DNA of 64,000 nucleotides from Cycas panzhihuaensis (Eukaryota; Cycadophyta): contig CM041465.1 of assembly GCA_023213395.1 (NCBI GenBank), positions 73,601,741 to 73,665,740 of the forward strand. The letters run 5' to 3'. Positions 1 to 10,921 of the stretch are shown here, in pieces (the stretch's first letter is position 1; each line of letters begins with the position of its first letter). The translations under genes and the position numbers were made by a program. The notes under the pieces were generated by a model, which did no database searches, was not told the origin of the DNA, and was given only the letters and a program-made list of their open reading frames with translations.

Positions 1-302
1 AAGCCTTACATTGAGTAGCCCAACTTACCAGCAGGATCAGCTGGTTGTACCATAGCGTATTGCATGATGTTGAGGCAATCAACTGCCTTGATACCGAGCC
101 ATGATCCAGTTCGGTATGGATATAAAAATAGAAAAAAAATTGAGAAAAATAAAAACTAACCGTAACTCATTACTGATATAAGTAACAACAGCATAATCTG
201 AGAAAAATCAGAGGAAAATTCATCAGCATACAAGCAAATTACGATTATGCGTCAAAAAAGGTATGTTACCAGGTACGTACAGTTGAAACAGTGATAAAAG
301 TG
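1..302. other. Left edge, no gene recognised
   Basis: I see no coding region, RNA gene or element end here. The right part (from about 240) already contains TACGTAC and ATTATGCG words and may be a degenerate continuation of the repeat array that starts near 310. Confidence 0.4.
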
Positions 303-309
303 GAAAATG

Positions 310-690
310 CACTATACGTACCAAAGGAATTCACTAAAGTACGCATAGTTTAAAAAAAGTGATTCGGAATTACACTATACGCATTCGAAAAGCACGCAGT
401 GCACGCATAGTATAAATAACTTTAAGTGGCTCAATTACATTATACGTACCTGAAAAGTATGCCGACAGGTACGCACAGTGGAAAGGAACGTAAGTTAAAA
501 TCTTGCATTATACGTACCAACGAAGTACGTAATCTGCACGACCGTGTAAAAGATACTTAAGTGTGTTTATATTATACGTACCAAAGAAAGTACGTAATCG
601 AGTACGCATAATGGAAATCTTCAACATTATACATACCAAGGGCACGTATAAGACAAAATACGCAAAACGACAAATCATTACGTACCTGCG
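310..690. repeat. Six degenerate tandem units rich in TACGTACC and TACGCA
   Basis: A unit headed by CA(C/T)TATACGTACC recurs at 310, 373, 438, 506, 570 and 625, a spacing of 63, 65, 68, 64 and 55 bases. Each unit holds a TACGTACC-type word, an AAGTACG-type word and usually a TACGCA(T/C)AGT word. More TACGTACC words follow at about 677 and 797. CpG is frequent here, unlike the surrounding AT-rich, CpG-poor DNA. GGTACGTACC is self-complementary, so the words could be binding sites or could fold. The array ends just before the ORF at 861 and similar words resume after it, so I read it as part of the same element (R). Role unknown. Confidence 0.7.
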
Positions 691-860
691 AACATTCCCG
701 TGCGGTACGCAGAGCGGAACAGACTACGACACGCAAGGATTTGCTCGGGTACACATCACAGTGCGCAAAACAGTGAAACGGCAAGCGTTCTACAGAGGTA
801 CGTACGTACGGTTCTACTGGTACGCTTTGGTTTCTTTCTTACCTCTGGAAATCCACAGCC

Positions 861-1809
861 ATGATGAGGACAGCAGGGTGCCAAGAGGCCTACATTCCCA
901 AACTCAAACAGGACCTCCAAGCTCTACCAGCTGCATTTCAGGCTAAGGTGAAGCAGGCAGGCTGGAAAGACTATATTTATTGTAACCCTATGTATTATGA
1001 CCTGGAATTAATGGACCAAATCCTCATGGCCCTAAAAACAGACAGCAGTAAGGTCAAAATGGACACAGACATAGTCCATACCATCACTGGACTTCCCAAG
1101 GACGGAGAAGTTCCATTGGGAGCAAAAAGGTCAGAGGTAGACAGGGAAATGTGGCTGAGGGAATTATGCCAGCCTAACACCCAAATTATGTCAGGTGGAA
1201 TCAGGGTAGCTGACATTATGGACGACAGACTTGATGGGTGGCCAAAGTTATTAACCTGTGTTTTTGTCAAAGAGGAAGTATACGTACATCCAGGGAGGCA
1301 TGATGCAGGTCTTATTAAAAATCAGGGATGGAGAAAGAATGAATTGGTCAGAATTTTTGGCAGAGAATATGAAGCAACAGTTACAGGAAATCCGGACACA
1401 TCCATTCCGCCAACCTTCATTGCTTTTGGCAATGTTATTTTATCAGTGTCCGGAAGTTCAGTTGACCAGAACTACCATCTCTCCTTGGGAACCAATCATC
1501 AAACAGTGGGTAGCAGAGTTCCCGGATACAACAACGAGTATGGAAGCCAAACGGCGAGTTCAAAAGCAGATGCAGAAGGTGCTTACCTGGTTACAAAAAA
1601 CACCAGGAACACCTATCCCTCATCGGACGAAGCAAGTTGTTCATCTTCGTGGGAAGAGGAAGAAAGGGGAGGAGGAAACATAAGAAGAAGAGGAGGAAGA
1701 GGCAGAAGCATCCTGGGAAGAATGGGAGGACTTCCCAAGCCAGCAGAGGCCTGGAGAGCCCTCAAGACCTCCTACACCGCAGGATAAAGCGGACCGATCA
1801 TTCAGATGA
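861..1809 (+). pseudogene. Element R ORF: transposon-like protein with a probable frameshift and a stop
   Basis: A frame opens at 861 (MMRTAGCQEAYIPKLKQD) and stays open to 1787. From about 1300 a second frame (open 1258-1683) looks more protein-like, with runs such as NMKQQLQEIRTH and EAKRRVQKQMQKVLTWLQK. After the TAA at 1681-1683 that second frame continues with an acidic, Pro-rich tail (EEEEEEAEASWEEWEDFP) to TGA at 1807-1809. The simplest reading is one ancestral protein of roughly 315 residues with a +1 shift near 1300-1350 and one nonsense change. The part with ITGLPKDGEVPLGAKRSEVD resembles N-terminal ORFs of plant mobile or transposon-associated proteins, but I cannot assign a family. 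No protease, integrase or polymerase motif follows. Alternatives are real dual coding or a gag relative. Confidence 0.45.
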
Positions 1810-2094
1810 TTCGTGACTTGGAGGTGGTACAAAGCGTAGATTGCCCTTCAGAAAAATAAAAGAGAAGGATGCCATTATTGCCACCCCGACATGCATCAAC
1901 GAGGAAATTTTGAGGACCAAGGCGCAGGAGCCGCCTTTGAGACAGAGTGGGGAGGGATACCCCAAAATTTTGATTTTTGAGTTTTGTTGAGCAAGGATGC
2001 TCAAACCCATAACGCTGACCCGGATAGATGTTGGAGTCAAAAGTGACCCAATGGTCGTGTGAGGACCAGAGGTAGGTCGATAACTCGAGTTGTG

Positions 2095-2545
2095 CGGTAT
2101 GGACCAGACGAGGTACGCACAAGGCAAAAGCGTAAAAACAAGCATTCTGGTACGTGACAAAAGGCACTGAACGCACGCATGACGTAAACGCATCAGCGGA
2201 ACGGAACCAAGTGGCGGCAGACGCACGACCTGAGGGACCGGTGAAGACCGTGGAGGTGCTGACGATGTACTGGACGCACGGACCCAAAGGATTAATTAAT
2301 TAAGGCCAAACAAAGTGATTAAGTGAAGAGGCACGCATGATCGAGGGGTACTGCTATGACAGTATCATAACCCTTCACCAAAAAAAGGTACCAAAGATGA
2401 GTACTTAAGGAGGTACGCATGATTCACTGGTTAGGGGGAGAGCCGGATATCACGGGTACGCAAGGGTGCGTAAGACAAGACGCATGATGTACCGATTGGA
2501 GCATCACCGTATGATAAGTACCATCCGGTACGCATTGTAACAGAA
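2095..2545. repeat. Downstream TACGCA/ACGCATGA-rich array of element R
   Basis: Words such as GGTACGCA, ACGCACGCATGA, GCACGCATGA, GGTACGCATGAT, GGGTACGCAAGGGTGCG and CCGGTACGCATTG recur through this stretch. They match the vocabulary of the array at 310-690, but the spacing is less regular. With the upstream array they flank the ORF at 861-1809, as terminal or subterminal repeats of one element would. I found no clean TG...CA LTR boundary or target duplication. Confidence 0.5.
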
Positions 2546-3079
2546 AGATCAGATGTCTTTGGAATGCTCAGAATGCATTCCACCTCTATGTAAATGAATT
2601 GTTGACTTAATAAAAGGAAGAGTTACGTGGAAATTGGTGTATGCTTGGTGTTGTGATGATGATGTGCTGAGTGTGTATTGATTGCATCTTCGTGTACCAT
2701 TCTCGTGAATTATATGTGGAATGTATGTGAATGACCATGTTGATGATCCGAAACTAGACTATAGCGCTGTGTAAACCTTGACAAGTGCAGCAAAGGGTAT
2801 CTTGTAAGTGTAATAAGGCACCCCCAGCAGAAGTCAACAGTTGTGGGATGCCTATTGTCACCAAACATTTCAAGCCAATCATTGAAAAGTCACCATCTTG
2901 CACATAGAACAATGTTGCTTCAAACACCATTACCCTTGCAATCAAACATATGTTAATGTTAGTATAATTACAATTTTTCTATAGCGGAAACTTTTATCTT
3001 ATCTCAAAAATAGCACAAAACATTCACAGAAATTGATCTAACACATGTTCATACAGATCTTATCAACCTCAAATAAAGA
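2546..3079. other. No gene recognised; possible polyadenylation signal
   Basis: An AATAAA hexamer lies at 2609-2614, downstream of element R, and could end its transcript. The rest holds no supported gene. A 63-codon minus-strand frame at 2754-2945 has no recognisable motif and is left out. Confidence 0.3.
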
Positions 3080-3420
3080 TGAATATTGGAAATACACCTT
3101 AAACACTAGCGTAAAGTAATGGAAATAGTACAAATAAGAGGTAAATATATTGTCCAAAATAATACTGGAAAGTACAAAGATATACAATAGAATATCCTTA
3201 CTGAGTGCTTTTCCCTTTGAAGTGGGAATCCTCCAAGTATCTCAAGCCAAAGGGCCAAGCCAACTGTAGTGCTCGAGCCGAAAATATGGAAGAGATCCAA
3301 CCGAAATGATGATGTAAAATGAGGGCTTTGATCCCTATTTATAATGGTCAATTATTATCCAACTTGAAGTCAACCAGAACTTGGATAGTTCATTGGGAGT
3401 GAACCATGAATGAAGTCGAC
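3080..3420 (-). repeat. Possible diverged LTR fragment related to chromovirus K
   Basis: The stretch around 3220-3280 (CCAAGTATCTCAAGCCAAAG, then GGGCCAAGCCAACTG) resembles the K LTR around 58090-58120 (CCAAATACTGCTGCCCAAAG, then GGCCAAAGTACTG). Both are followed by a TATTTATAA or TTATATAG word about 90-100 bases on. Ends are not defined and no internal domain adjoins. This is a weak, by-eye match. Confidence 0.3.
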
Positions 3421-3846
3421 CAGAAGACAGGTTTACAGGTTGGCCAATACTCCCATTCTTACGCTCATTTCTGGTGGTTTAAGTCAGCTGACAGGCCCCT
3501 AAAGAGAGGGGTTATCTGGAATGCAACATTTTCTCTACTACTACAATACACATCCCACTATAGTCACTTTAACAAATATTTATGTGCAGCCATGTGTGTT
3601 TCATGCATACTCCTACTACAATATTCAACATTCATCGCAAATATTTCTTATGGTCATAATGCAAAGTGTCAAATACATAGTCACATGAGGCTTTGAGACA
3701 TTCTTTCATACATGTTTTATTCCCTATATGTCTTGGCATTTTCCACCCAAAAATAGTTTTCAATATGTGCAGAACATACCAAAAATAAAAGTGATCATTT
3801 CAAAAATCTATGTCCTTTGAATGTTTTGACAAATAGTTGGTGTGCA

Positions 3847-4275
3847 ATGTTTTTTAAAAGGAATTTGAGGTGCTGCTAGTGTTTGTGGGCATATTAATTG
3901 CCCAACTTCATCTTGAAGGAGCCTTTAGAAAAAAAAAACTGATGCTAAAATTTTCAATTATCATAAATTGGCACTCATTTAGACATTTTGTCAAACATAT
4001 GTCATGCATTAGTTTGATACCCATGAAAACAAAAAAAATCATCAAACCCAAAATACTTTAGAGGGATTTACCTAGATCTACTACTGTCACTCCCATCTCA
4101 TATATAGCTACCTAGATTGAAGCACACTATTCTATGTACAACATTTGATCCTTAGTTGTAACAAATGCTTTTTTCCTCACAATCCAACCTTCCCTAACTT
4201 TTCTAATGTTAATTTCTAAAATCTTGGAACTATTTGGCCCCTTGTTGTAATTGCAATCAATTCTAGCTCCAATCC
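3847..4275 (+). repeat. Direct repeat pair, copy 1 (about 430 bp)
   Basis: This segment aligns along its whole length with 5200-5640. Shared blocks include CTTCATCTTGAA, TTAAAATTTTCAATTAT, GGGATTTACC-AGATCTACT, CTATTCTATGTACAACATT and TTAATTTCTAAAATCTTGGA. The copies differ at many sites and by small indels, so they are old. They could be the two LTRs of a collapsed element, but neither shows a clear TG...CA end. Confidence 0.7.
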
Positions 4276-5199
4276 CCCACCCTATCACACTACCAACAAG
4301 TTACGGTCCATTAACAAATGATTGGCCTTGCCATTAAAGCCCCATTGACAATTCAACATCATTCAAAAATCTATTTTAATTGGTGTGCAAAAATTAGGGT
4401 TACGGGTTTGCAAACCTAGCTAGTAGGGTTTTGGACCTTATTAGAACTTGAACAAGGTGCCAAAATCTAGGTTCGGGTTTAAGTTTGTTTGCACAATAAA
4501 CTACATTCATTTTTTGTCATTTTTGGGTCATTTCTAGTCATTTTGTACTATTTGTTAAGAATTTAACATGGAGAACACTCATCAACAACAAGATCAATAA
4601 CATCAACAGAGATTAACACAATATAATCAGAATGTATTACCATACCAAAAGCACCAAGGACCCAACATGAGCCTTGATGTTGTGATGATCTTTACATACT
4701 ACCTCAACCACCATTATATACCAAAGAGGTGGGAGACTATACATCCCAAGTAATGCATGTAGGACAAACACCTTTGTCCTGACCAATAGCATTACACCAC
4801 TAACTTGACCAATAAACTTATATCCTTTTAGATAGTATTATAATGACCTTTTGACCCTAAGACTTAGGACTATCACTTATTATCCTAGGACCCACACACA
4901 TTAAACATTATTTCTAACACTATTTTGGGTAGTCTTTTTTTTTCTTCTTTGAAAAATTGTTTTAATATATTTTACTATTTTTGTATGCACACATACACAA
5001 TCATTTTTATTTTTATTTACAGAATTGTTCAATGTATCATTGTGTGTGTGTTTAATCATTATTCTCAATATTTATGATTTTTTTAGTTTTTTTTTTACTT
5101 TTTCAAAAAGCCAAAGCCAAACCCAGGAACCATATTTTCAAAGGGAGAATGGGGTTAGTAGAAACCAAGAACCCCTAAACTCAAGAACGTAACAACCTT
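4276..5199 (+). other. Spacer between the 430-bp repeats, with a broken Gln-rich ORF start
   Basis: No intact gene. From 4569 a frame reads MENTHQQQDQ, then a stop, then HQQRLTQYNQNVLPYQKHQG, which could be the start of a gag protein if the flanking repeats are LTRs. The stretch from about 4930 to 5100 is AT-rich with homopolymer runs. A purine-rich run (CAAAGGGAGAATGGGG, about 5138-5153) precedes copy 2 and is a possible polypurine tract. Confidence 0.3.
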
Positions 5200-5640
5200 G
5201 GAATTTTTTTTTAAAGGAATTTTAGGTGATATTGGTGTTTTCGGGCATACTTATTGCCTGACTTCATCTTGAACGAATCTTAAAAAAAACTAATGTTAAA
5301 ATTTTCAATTATTGCAAACAAGCACTCATTTAAACATTTCCTCAAGCATATACCATGCATCAATTTGATACCCAAGAGAAAAAAAAAAAAAAAACACTTC
5401 ATCAAACCCAAAAAATTTTAAAGGGATTTACCCAGATCTACTGTTGTCACTTTCATCTCGTGTATAACTAGCAAGATTGAAGCACCCTATTCTATGTACA
5501 ACATTCAATCTTTAATTATGCCAAATGCCTTTTTTCCTCACAAGTCCAATCTTCCCTAGCTTTTCTAGTGTTAATTTCTAAAATCTTGGAACTATTGTCC
5601 CTGTGCTGCAATTGCAACCAATTTCAACTCTGCTCCCGTT
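5200..5640 (+). repeat. Direct repeat pair, copy 2 (about 440 bp)
   Basis: Partner of 3847-4275 in the same orientation. It begins in a T-run followed by AAAGGAATTTTAGGTGATAT and ends near CAACTCTGCTCCCG. It contains a run of 18 A at about 5377-5394 that copy 1 lacks. Confidence 0.7.
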
Positions 5641-6690
5641 TGAAGTATTAGAGCATTGTTCTGGAGTGTTTGAAGGGGTGTAAATCTTCGAAAAGTAATT
5701 GAAACTCATGTCTCAAGGCATCATGAAGACATTCAAGATTTGTATTGTGTGGCATGCAAAATTAGCCATTACTAGGCAACATTTGTGAAATGCCAAGAGA
5801 AAGCGCTAAACCCATCTACAGGGACAGAGCTTTTGGCAGAGGTGTGACATGGAGAGAAACCACAAGAGAAGAGGATTCAGGGTGCCTACCAAAATTGGCC
5901 ATATTAGTTGTTGAAAGGAGTGATCTGAAGGAAGCTTGAATAGAAAAAGTTTACAACTACAGGCTGATGAAGCTGTAGCACTCATTCACAACCTAAACAT
6001 GATACATCGGATAGTTGTATAAGTATGTTTGTTATCTCTTATTACTATGATTCCCTTTATAGTCAGATGTGAAGATTGAAGTGAAGATGGACTGAGTGAT
6101 GGTGATAATGGAGGACATGACAAGTTCATGTCAATTTGGAAACTTAGCGAAATTACCCTTGGAGGAGATATGTTAGATGCAGGCAAGACAACAAGGGCAA
6201 ATCTAGCCCTTGTCAAACATTTCAAACTATGGATCGAATCCCCACTTTTGCATTAAGGGGGATGTTAAAGTGTCAGTTTAGGTTAATCACTTATGGTTAG
6301 TGCTAAGTGGTGATTGATTAATGTTAAGTCAAAAGACACAAATGCCAAGAGTTGCAACCATTGGGCTAATGCACTGTTTGGGATATAATCCCTAGGTGGC
6401 ATTTGTAATATGTATCAATCGAGATTGCAAGAAATGTAGTTGCCCATTATTCCTATGTGGGTTTCTCTTATATATTATGATTTCCGTGTCAGGTATTTGC
6501 ATGGATAGGGGTATGGCTATTAGAAATATATCATCGCTTGGCTCTGGCAACATATCAAAAAATTTCCTAATGATATAATTGTCCCAATGTGCACCTTTAT
6601 TTCATGCTTTCTTGTGCTCTTAGAAGTTGTTGTTCTTTCCCTATGAAGGCCCACTTCCTTTTATTATTGTTGATGCCTCTCCTAATCTAA
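5641..6690 (+). repeat. Decayed retroelement 3' end with polypurine tract and possible LTR start
   Basis: At about 6254-6262 the sequence reads AAGGGGGAT and is followed by TGTTAAAGTGTCAG. A polypurine tract followed by TGTTA is the usual layout at the 3' LTR of plant copia elements. No matching second LTR occurs in the window. The upstream part (5641-6250) has short open stretches on both strands but no recognised domain. Confidence 0.35.
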
Positions 6691-7800
6691 TAAATGGACT
6701 TCTTATGTTACTAGAGTTGCTTCCAGTGCTAGTGTACTAAGTCTACTATTTATTATAAGGGGTGTCCAACTTTGATCGTTCTCTAATCTATTAGCGGACC
6801 TATTCCTAGTCTCAATTAACAATAACATTTTTCTTTTTATCTTTTGCAACTTAAGCTCCTTGGGTGATCCTATCACCCTTTGCTAACTTGACTCTAGTAT
6901 TCCTGTCTTTAGAAGTTGCTTTGGTGGAATTGGAAGGTCCCTTGGTTGTTGAGGTCTCAATTAGAACTTGCCAATACAATAGTAGACAGGGTCCTTGTTT
7001 TTTGGGTTATACACTCTCCCCTGATGAGATTCAAGCTTGTTTCTTCAAATGAGAAATTTGAAAACATAACCAATGTTGACACTAATTATCCCAAGGCTAC
7101 CCATTTCCTCCACTGTCACATGACTTCTTCAATTTGATGCTGACTTTTTCATGACTTTGTGTCTCGTAACATTTGATATCTTACTACTTCATGTTAGTTC
7201 TCATATACACATGTTGCAATAGGAAACAATCATACAATCATACTCATAACATATAACATTGTATACCATTTTCGTCGTAACCCATGAATTCAATAAGCAA
7301 TGCCAAGTACAATGCTTTGGGATGCTTACATCTTTGGGAATGTTTGAATTTATAGGGTCTCTAACTAAATAGTGGGTGAGAATGACCTATTCACACCCAA
7401 ATATTTTATCTATTTAACCAAAAGGTACAACCATTGATACACGTCCGTTGACTTTTCATAACAAAATACCAATTATTGTTAATGACTTGTATCAGTTTTG
7501 TACAACTGTATTACCTTTGTTGTAGTAGTACAAATTTTGAGCAACCATTTCATGTTAATCATTCTTGTTCCTGTCCAACTATTTCCATTCCCTTCTAGGC
7601 ATTCCTGTTCTATTGTAGACTAGCAAGTGCTCCCAAAGAGTTGTTTTACTAACTTGCAATTGCTCCAACCTTTCCAACAATCATTCAAACCATTCCTACA
7701 TGGGATTTTCACAGTTGCTTCATTGATTTTAGTTGTTTTGCTTATTGGAACCATTTTTAAGGTTGTTCTTTACCCTTCCAAGTGCCCATGTGCCAGCTCT
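6691..7800 (-). repeat. Diverged fragments related to gypsy-like element G
   Basis: Words here recur in the G region. Near 6715, TTGCTTCCAGTGCTAGTGTACTAAG resembles CGACTTCTAATGTCAGTGTACTATAG at 15490; AATTAGAACTTGCCA occurs at 6958 and 15735; the TTGTAGTAGTACAAATTTTG stretch at 7520 resembles GTAGTAGTACCAAATTTCCC at 14296. The order is only partly preserved. I read this as an older, rearranged copy; no ORF is supported. Confidence 0.4.
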
Positions 7801-8470
7801 TTTGCATAAAAAACCCTAAACATGGCTAAATTAATGAAATCAAAACATTAGTTTGTAGCAATTGTAGTGTGATGGTTTCAAAGTAATCTTCCACTAGAAT
7901 CCATTAGGCTATGAGAAGACCAAACCTTAATCAACAATTGCAGAATATGTGCTTTGTTGGTGTAGTACTAATAAAGATTTTATATCTATATGTCCAAGGA
8001 CCATGACTCAATATTTACATGTTTGACAATGGAAAATTAAGAAGTGTTTCCAAAAATACAACATCCTTATTCTTGTTATATTTCTTTGCTCTAATAAAAA
8101 ACACCATTATTTATAAGAATTTCAAAAAAATAACATTGAATGAAATAAAGTACCTTGAATTGATTGAAATAATAAGCAAATCATCAGGTCTCCACACCTG
8201 TAATATGAAATATTTTCTTAGGAACTTTCAAAATCAAAAGAAACATCATTAAATTAATATTGTCATATGAGGTTTTATGAAAAATCCGCTATAATTTATT
8301 GCAAAGTTCTATCGATACAGATTTTGTAAGTGGGGGGTTGATAATCCAAGATGATGCTCATAAAATTATTTACAATTGCGAGCCATTAAACAAAATAGGA
8401 AGTTAATCTATTGTAACAAGATATCTTTGTGAAAAGAAATTGATGTCTTTAAAGGTAAATGTGATTTGAT
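7801..8470. other. No gene recognised
   Basis: AT-rich sequence with a few short open frames and no motif I can name. It lies between gypsy-like debris and the LTR of element C. Confidence 0.4.
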
Positions 8471-8479
8471 CATATTATT

Positions 8480-8877
8480 GGAAGATAATGTTTAATGCGT
8501 AAGTGTCCTAAGTATTTAGGTGAGTGTCATATCTAGGGATCAATATTATAATGCACATTTGTGCTAGTAAGTGGTCACTAGGTTATTGGTCAATAAGTAG
8601 ATTATATGTCATTGGTTGTATTGGAGGTTATTTGTCATTATTTGTCACACATATAACATAAGTCTTACTACTCACTCTTACTTATGATCTATAAATAAGT
8701 GGTTGAGGTAGAGTAGAATACATAGAGTCATAATGGAGTCCATTATGATATTATTGTTGTGTAGACATTGTGATGTAATCTCTTTCGTTATGAGTTAATG
8801 CTATCATATTATGTTCCTTGTTCTATTGATCTTGAATATTGAATGATCTTGAATGATTTCCATTGCATATTCCAACA
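8480..8877 (+). repeat. Element C 5' LTR
   Basis: The right end is clear: TTCCAACA at 8870-8877 is followed at once by TGGTATCAAAGCGGG (8878-8892), a primer site complementary to the 3' end of initiator Met tRNA. The LTR is related to that of element B: both carry a TATA-type word followed by AAGTGGTTGAGGT (8694 in C), then CATAGAGTC, GATGTAATCT, a CCTTGTNC-ATTGAT block and GAATG-TTTCCAT before the end. The left boundary is uncertain by tens of bases. The 3' LTR of C is not in the window. Confidence 0.65.
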
Positions 8878-9765
8878 TGGTATCAAAGCGGGTTGCTTGT
8901 TAAGCTTATCATTGTGCAAGTTCACCAAGTTATTGATATGTGTGGAGATGGCTCCATAGAACTGTGTGGCAGATCGAGGATCTTATCTTGGAAGGTGAAA
9001 CCTATCTTTGTTCCAAATTGTGCCAAGCATTGATACAAGATAGTTTCATTTCTGGACAATACCGTTCACTCATCTTGATTGAGAAGGAAGCTATGTGCCA
9101 GGGTTCATTCCGTGAAAAAAAAATTAGTTGATATGAATTTATAAAATTTGAAATTGGTGATGCTATGAAATTATTTTCATAAACCTGAATTACTGGTTGA
9201 AGTGTTAAATTTGTATCTTCAGAAAGTTTGTGTTGGAAATATTGAGAACTTGGTTGGCAGAAATTGAGTTTATGCAAAATCTGTCTCTTCAAAAATCCTG
9301 TTCTAAAGTGAAACCATAGCCACTGCATGGTAGTACCTGGTAGCACTTGCCACAAAGAAAGAAAAATCATCAGAATAAAGATTTTTGTCACTACTATTAC
9401 CTGTCTATAGAAAGAGAGCTTGTTAGTGAAGAAATACTCATAGTTGAAGGAATGGCCAATCGTGAAAATATTATGTGTGAGAGATAGCAAGGAAAGAACC
9501 CTAGATTCACTCAAGATATGTAAAGTGAATTAATGATGGCACAACAGAAGCTCAGGCTACCTAGCGAAATAGCAAAAATTGTTGTTAGTACAAGAGTAAT
9601 ATCAAAATTAGGGCTGAAATATGAGGATGTATACTATGCCTCTGCTATAATCTTGTCTGCGTAATTTCAAATGACAAAACAATGAACTACACTTCGTGGA
9701 AAGATGATTCATCGACAAATCTGTGGAGATAAATTGAAAACCATTGGACTAGATGCACTTTACTT
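8878..9765 (+). mobile_element. Element C leader, third member of the pol-less A/B group
   Basis: The untranslated leader after the primer site shares blocks in order with the B leader: AAGCT-AT-ATTGTGCA-GT, TGTGGAGATGGCTCC (8939; B has TGTGGAGGTGGCTCC at 44633), AAGGTGAAACC, and GGACAATACCGTTCAC (B: GGTAATACTGTTCAC). It breaks off where the minus-strand copia J begins, near 9766, so the gag-like ORF and the second protein are missing. A 170-codon minus-strand frame at 9002-9514 lies in this leader; it has no recognised motif and I do not call it a gene. Confidence 0.55.
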
Positions 9766-9767
9766 TA

Positions 9768-10201
9768 CTACCACTTTCCAATGTCGCTTTCCAATTCTTT
9801 AAATTTGTCAAGCGCTTTTAATTTGCTATAAAGAAAATACACCCACTCTCTTCTAGAAATATCATCAATAAATGTGAGAAAATATCTAGCTTCATTAAGC
9901 GAGCTTGGAGTAATGGGTCCATAGAGATCTAAATGCACTAGCTCTAATTTATTTTGTGCCCACCACACACTTTTTTTTAATTGGAATTTGTGTTGTTTCC
10001 CAATAGACAACTTTTATAAACAAAAGGATAAAATGATATATTTGGAAGGCCATCAACTATGTTAGAATTTTTTAATAATTTTAATCTATCAGTTGAGATA
10101 TGTCCATACTTCAAATGCCAAAGTTTGTTATTATTAGTACTAGAAACAACAAAGGACTTTACATCAATATTTGGAGTGACAGAGATAGGCACAGAAACCA
10201 A
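9768..10201 (-). pseudogene. J GAG-pre-integrase and integrase N-terminal part (broken)
   Basis: Two overlapping frames (10201-9977 and 10010-9768) hold one ancestral region with a frameshift near 10000. The first has LWHLKYGHISTDRL and a C-x2-C-type site (VYKSCLLGN, with the first Cys changed to Tyr), the zinc-binding module before copia integrases. The second continues with KQHKFQ, then LVHLDLYGPITP, which carries the first catalytic Asp, and ARYFLTFIDDISRREWVYF. The second Asp and the Glu of the integrase triad are beyond the truncation. Not functional. Confidence 0.8.
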
Positions 10202-10329
10202 TTTGTAAAGATCATTGCTTCTATGCCTTTTGCTAATACTATTCCTCCTTTCTTCATATCTAAAACATTACAAAATTTGTTATCATCAAAAGCAATTCTC
10301 AACTTTTTCTTCCCAAGTTGAGAGGCAGA

Positions 10330-10860
10330 TAGCATTTTTTTTTTAAGCTTGGAACAAAGAGAACATTACCAATTTTTAATATTTTTCCTTTGATTTCAAC
10401 TGCTATTACCCCAATACCTTGAATGTGAAGAGGTTATTTATTGACTAGTTCCACTAATTTATTAAGAGAATATGGTTTAAAGGATTCAAACAACTCTCTT
10501 TGTCCTGGCATATGGTTGGAGGCTTCAAAGTCGATGTACTAGACATTTTCATCGCTAGTGCTTGCAGCAAGTGCAACTATGAAGGCTATTTTCTCTTCTT
10601 CTTCTTCTTCTTCTTCTTTGAAATTGCTCTATTCTTTGTTGTAGTTTCCAACAAGCCGCTTCCCTCTATGGATCTCCACTTGCTTTTAAGAGCATTGGTA
10701 AGGATAGTGTCCTCCCTGACCACAATGGTAGCATACATCAAAAGCTCGATAGTTGCTAGAAAAATATCTAGGTCTTCCACGATTAAAGCAGACCCTGGAA
10801 TCCTTTGGAGGGACTAGTCTTCTTCTACCTCTCCTTTCTTGCCATCTTCCTCTCATCTGC
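10330..10860 (-). pseudogene. J zinc knuckles, acidic linker and protease remnant
   Basis: Reading down from about 10830, a first CCHC knuckle is degraded (CFNRGRPRYF) and a second is intact (CYHCGQGGHYPYQC). An acidic linker follows, encoded by the run of GAA repeats visible on the plus strand as (CTT)n at 10598-10618. Then IAFIVALAAS and a protease site read as DFEASNHM in place of the expected DSGASxHM. The same order of two knuckles, acidic run and DSGA site is seen in H and D. Confidence 0.7.
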
Positions 10861-10921
10861 TCTCTAGTGTCAGGAGCTCGGCTACGACCTCTAAAGGAAA
10901 ATTGTCCTCATCCTCTATTTC

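Noticed and set aside
563-946. 127-codon plus-strand frame over the TACG array
   Set aside because: It is made of the repeat words themselves (low-complexity RTY/KVR strings) and overlaps the start of the better-supported ORF at 861.
1798-2287. Two long minus-strand frames (142 and 161 codons)
   Set aside because: They overlap each other in different phases, show no motif, and lie over the 3' part of element R. They are probably chance openness in a CpG-richer stretch.
9002-9514. 170-codon minus-strand frame
   Set aside because: It lies in the C leader, which aligns with the B leader on the plus strand. There is no recognised domain and the residues look like translated AT-rich DNA.
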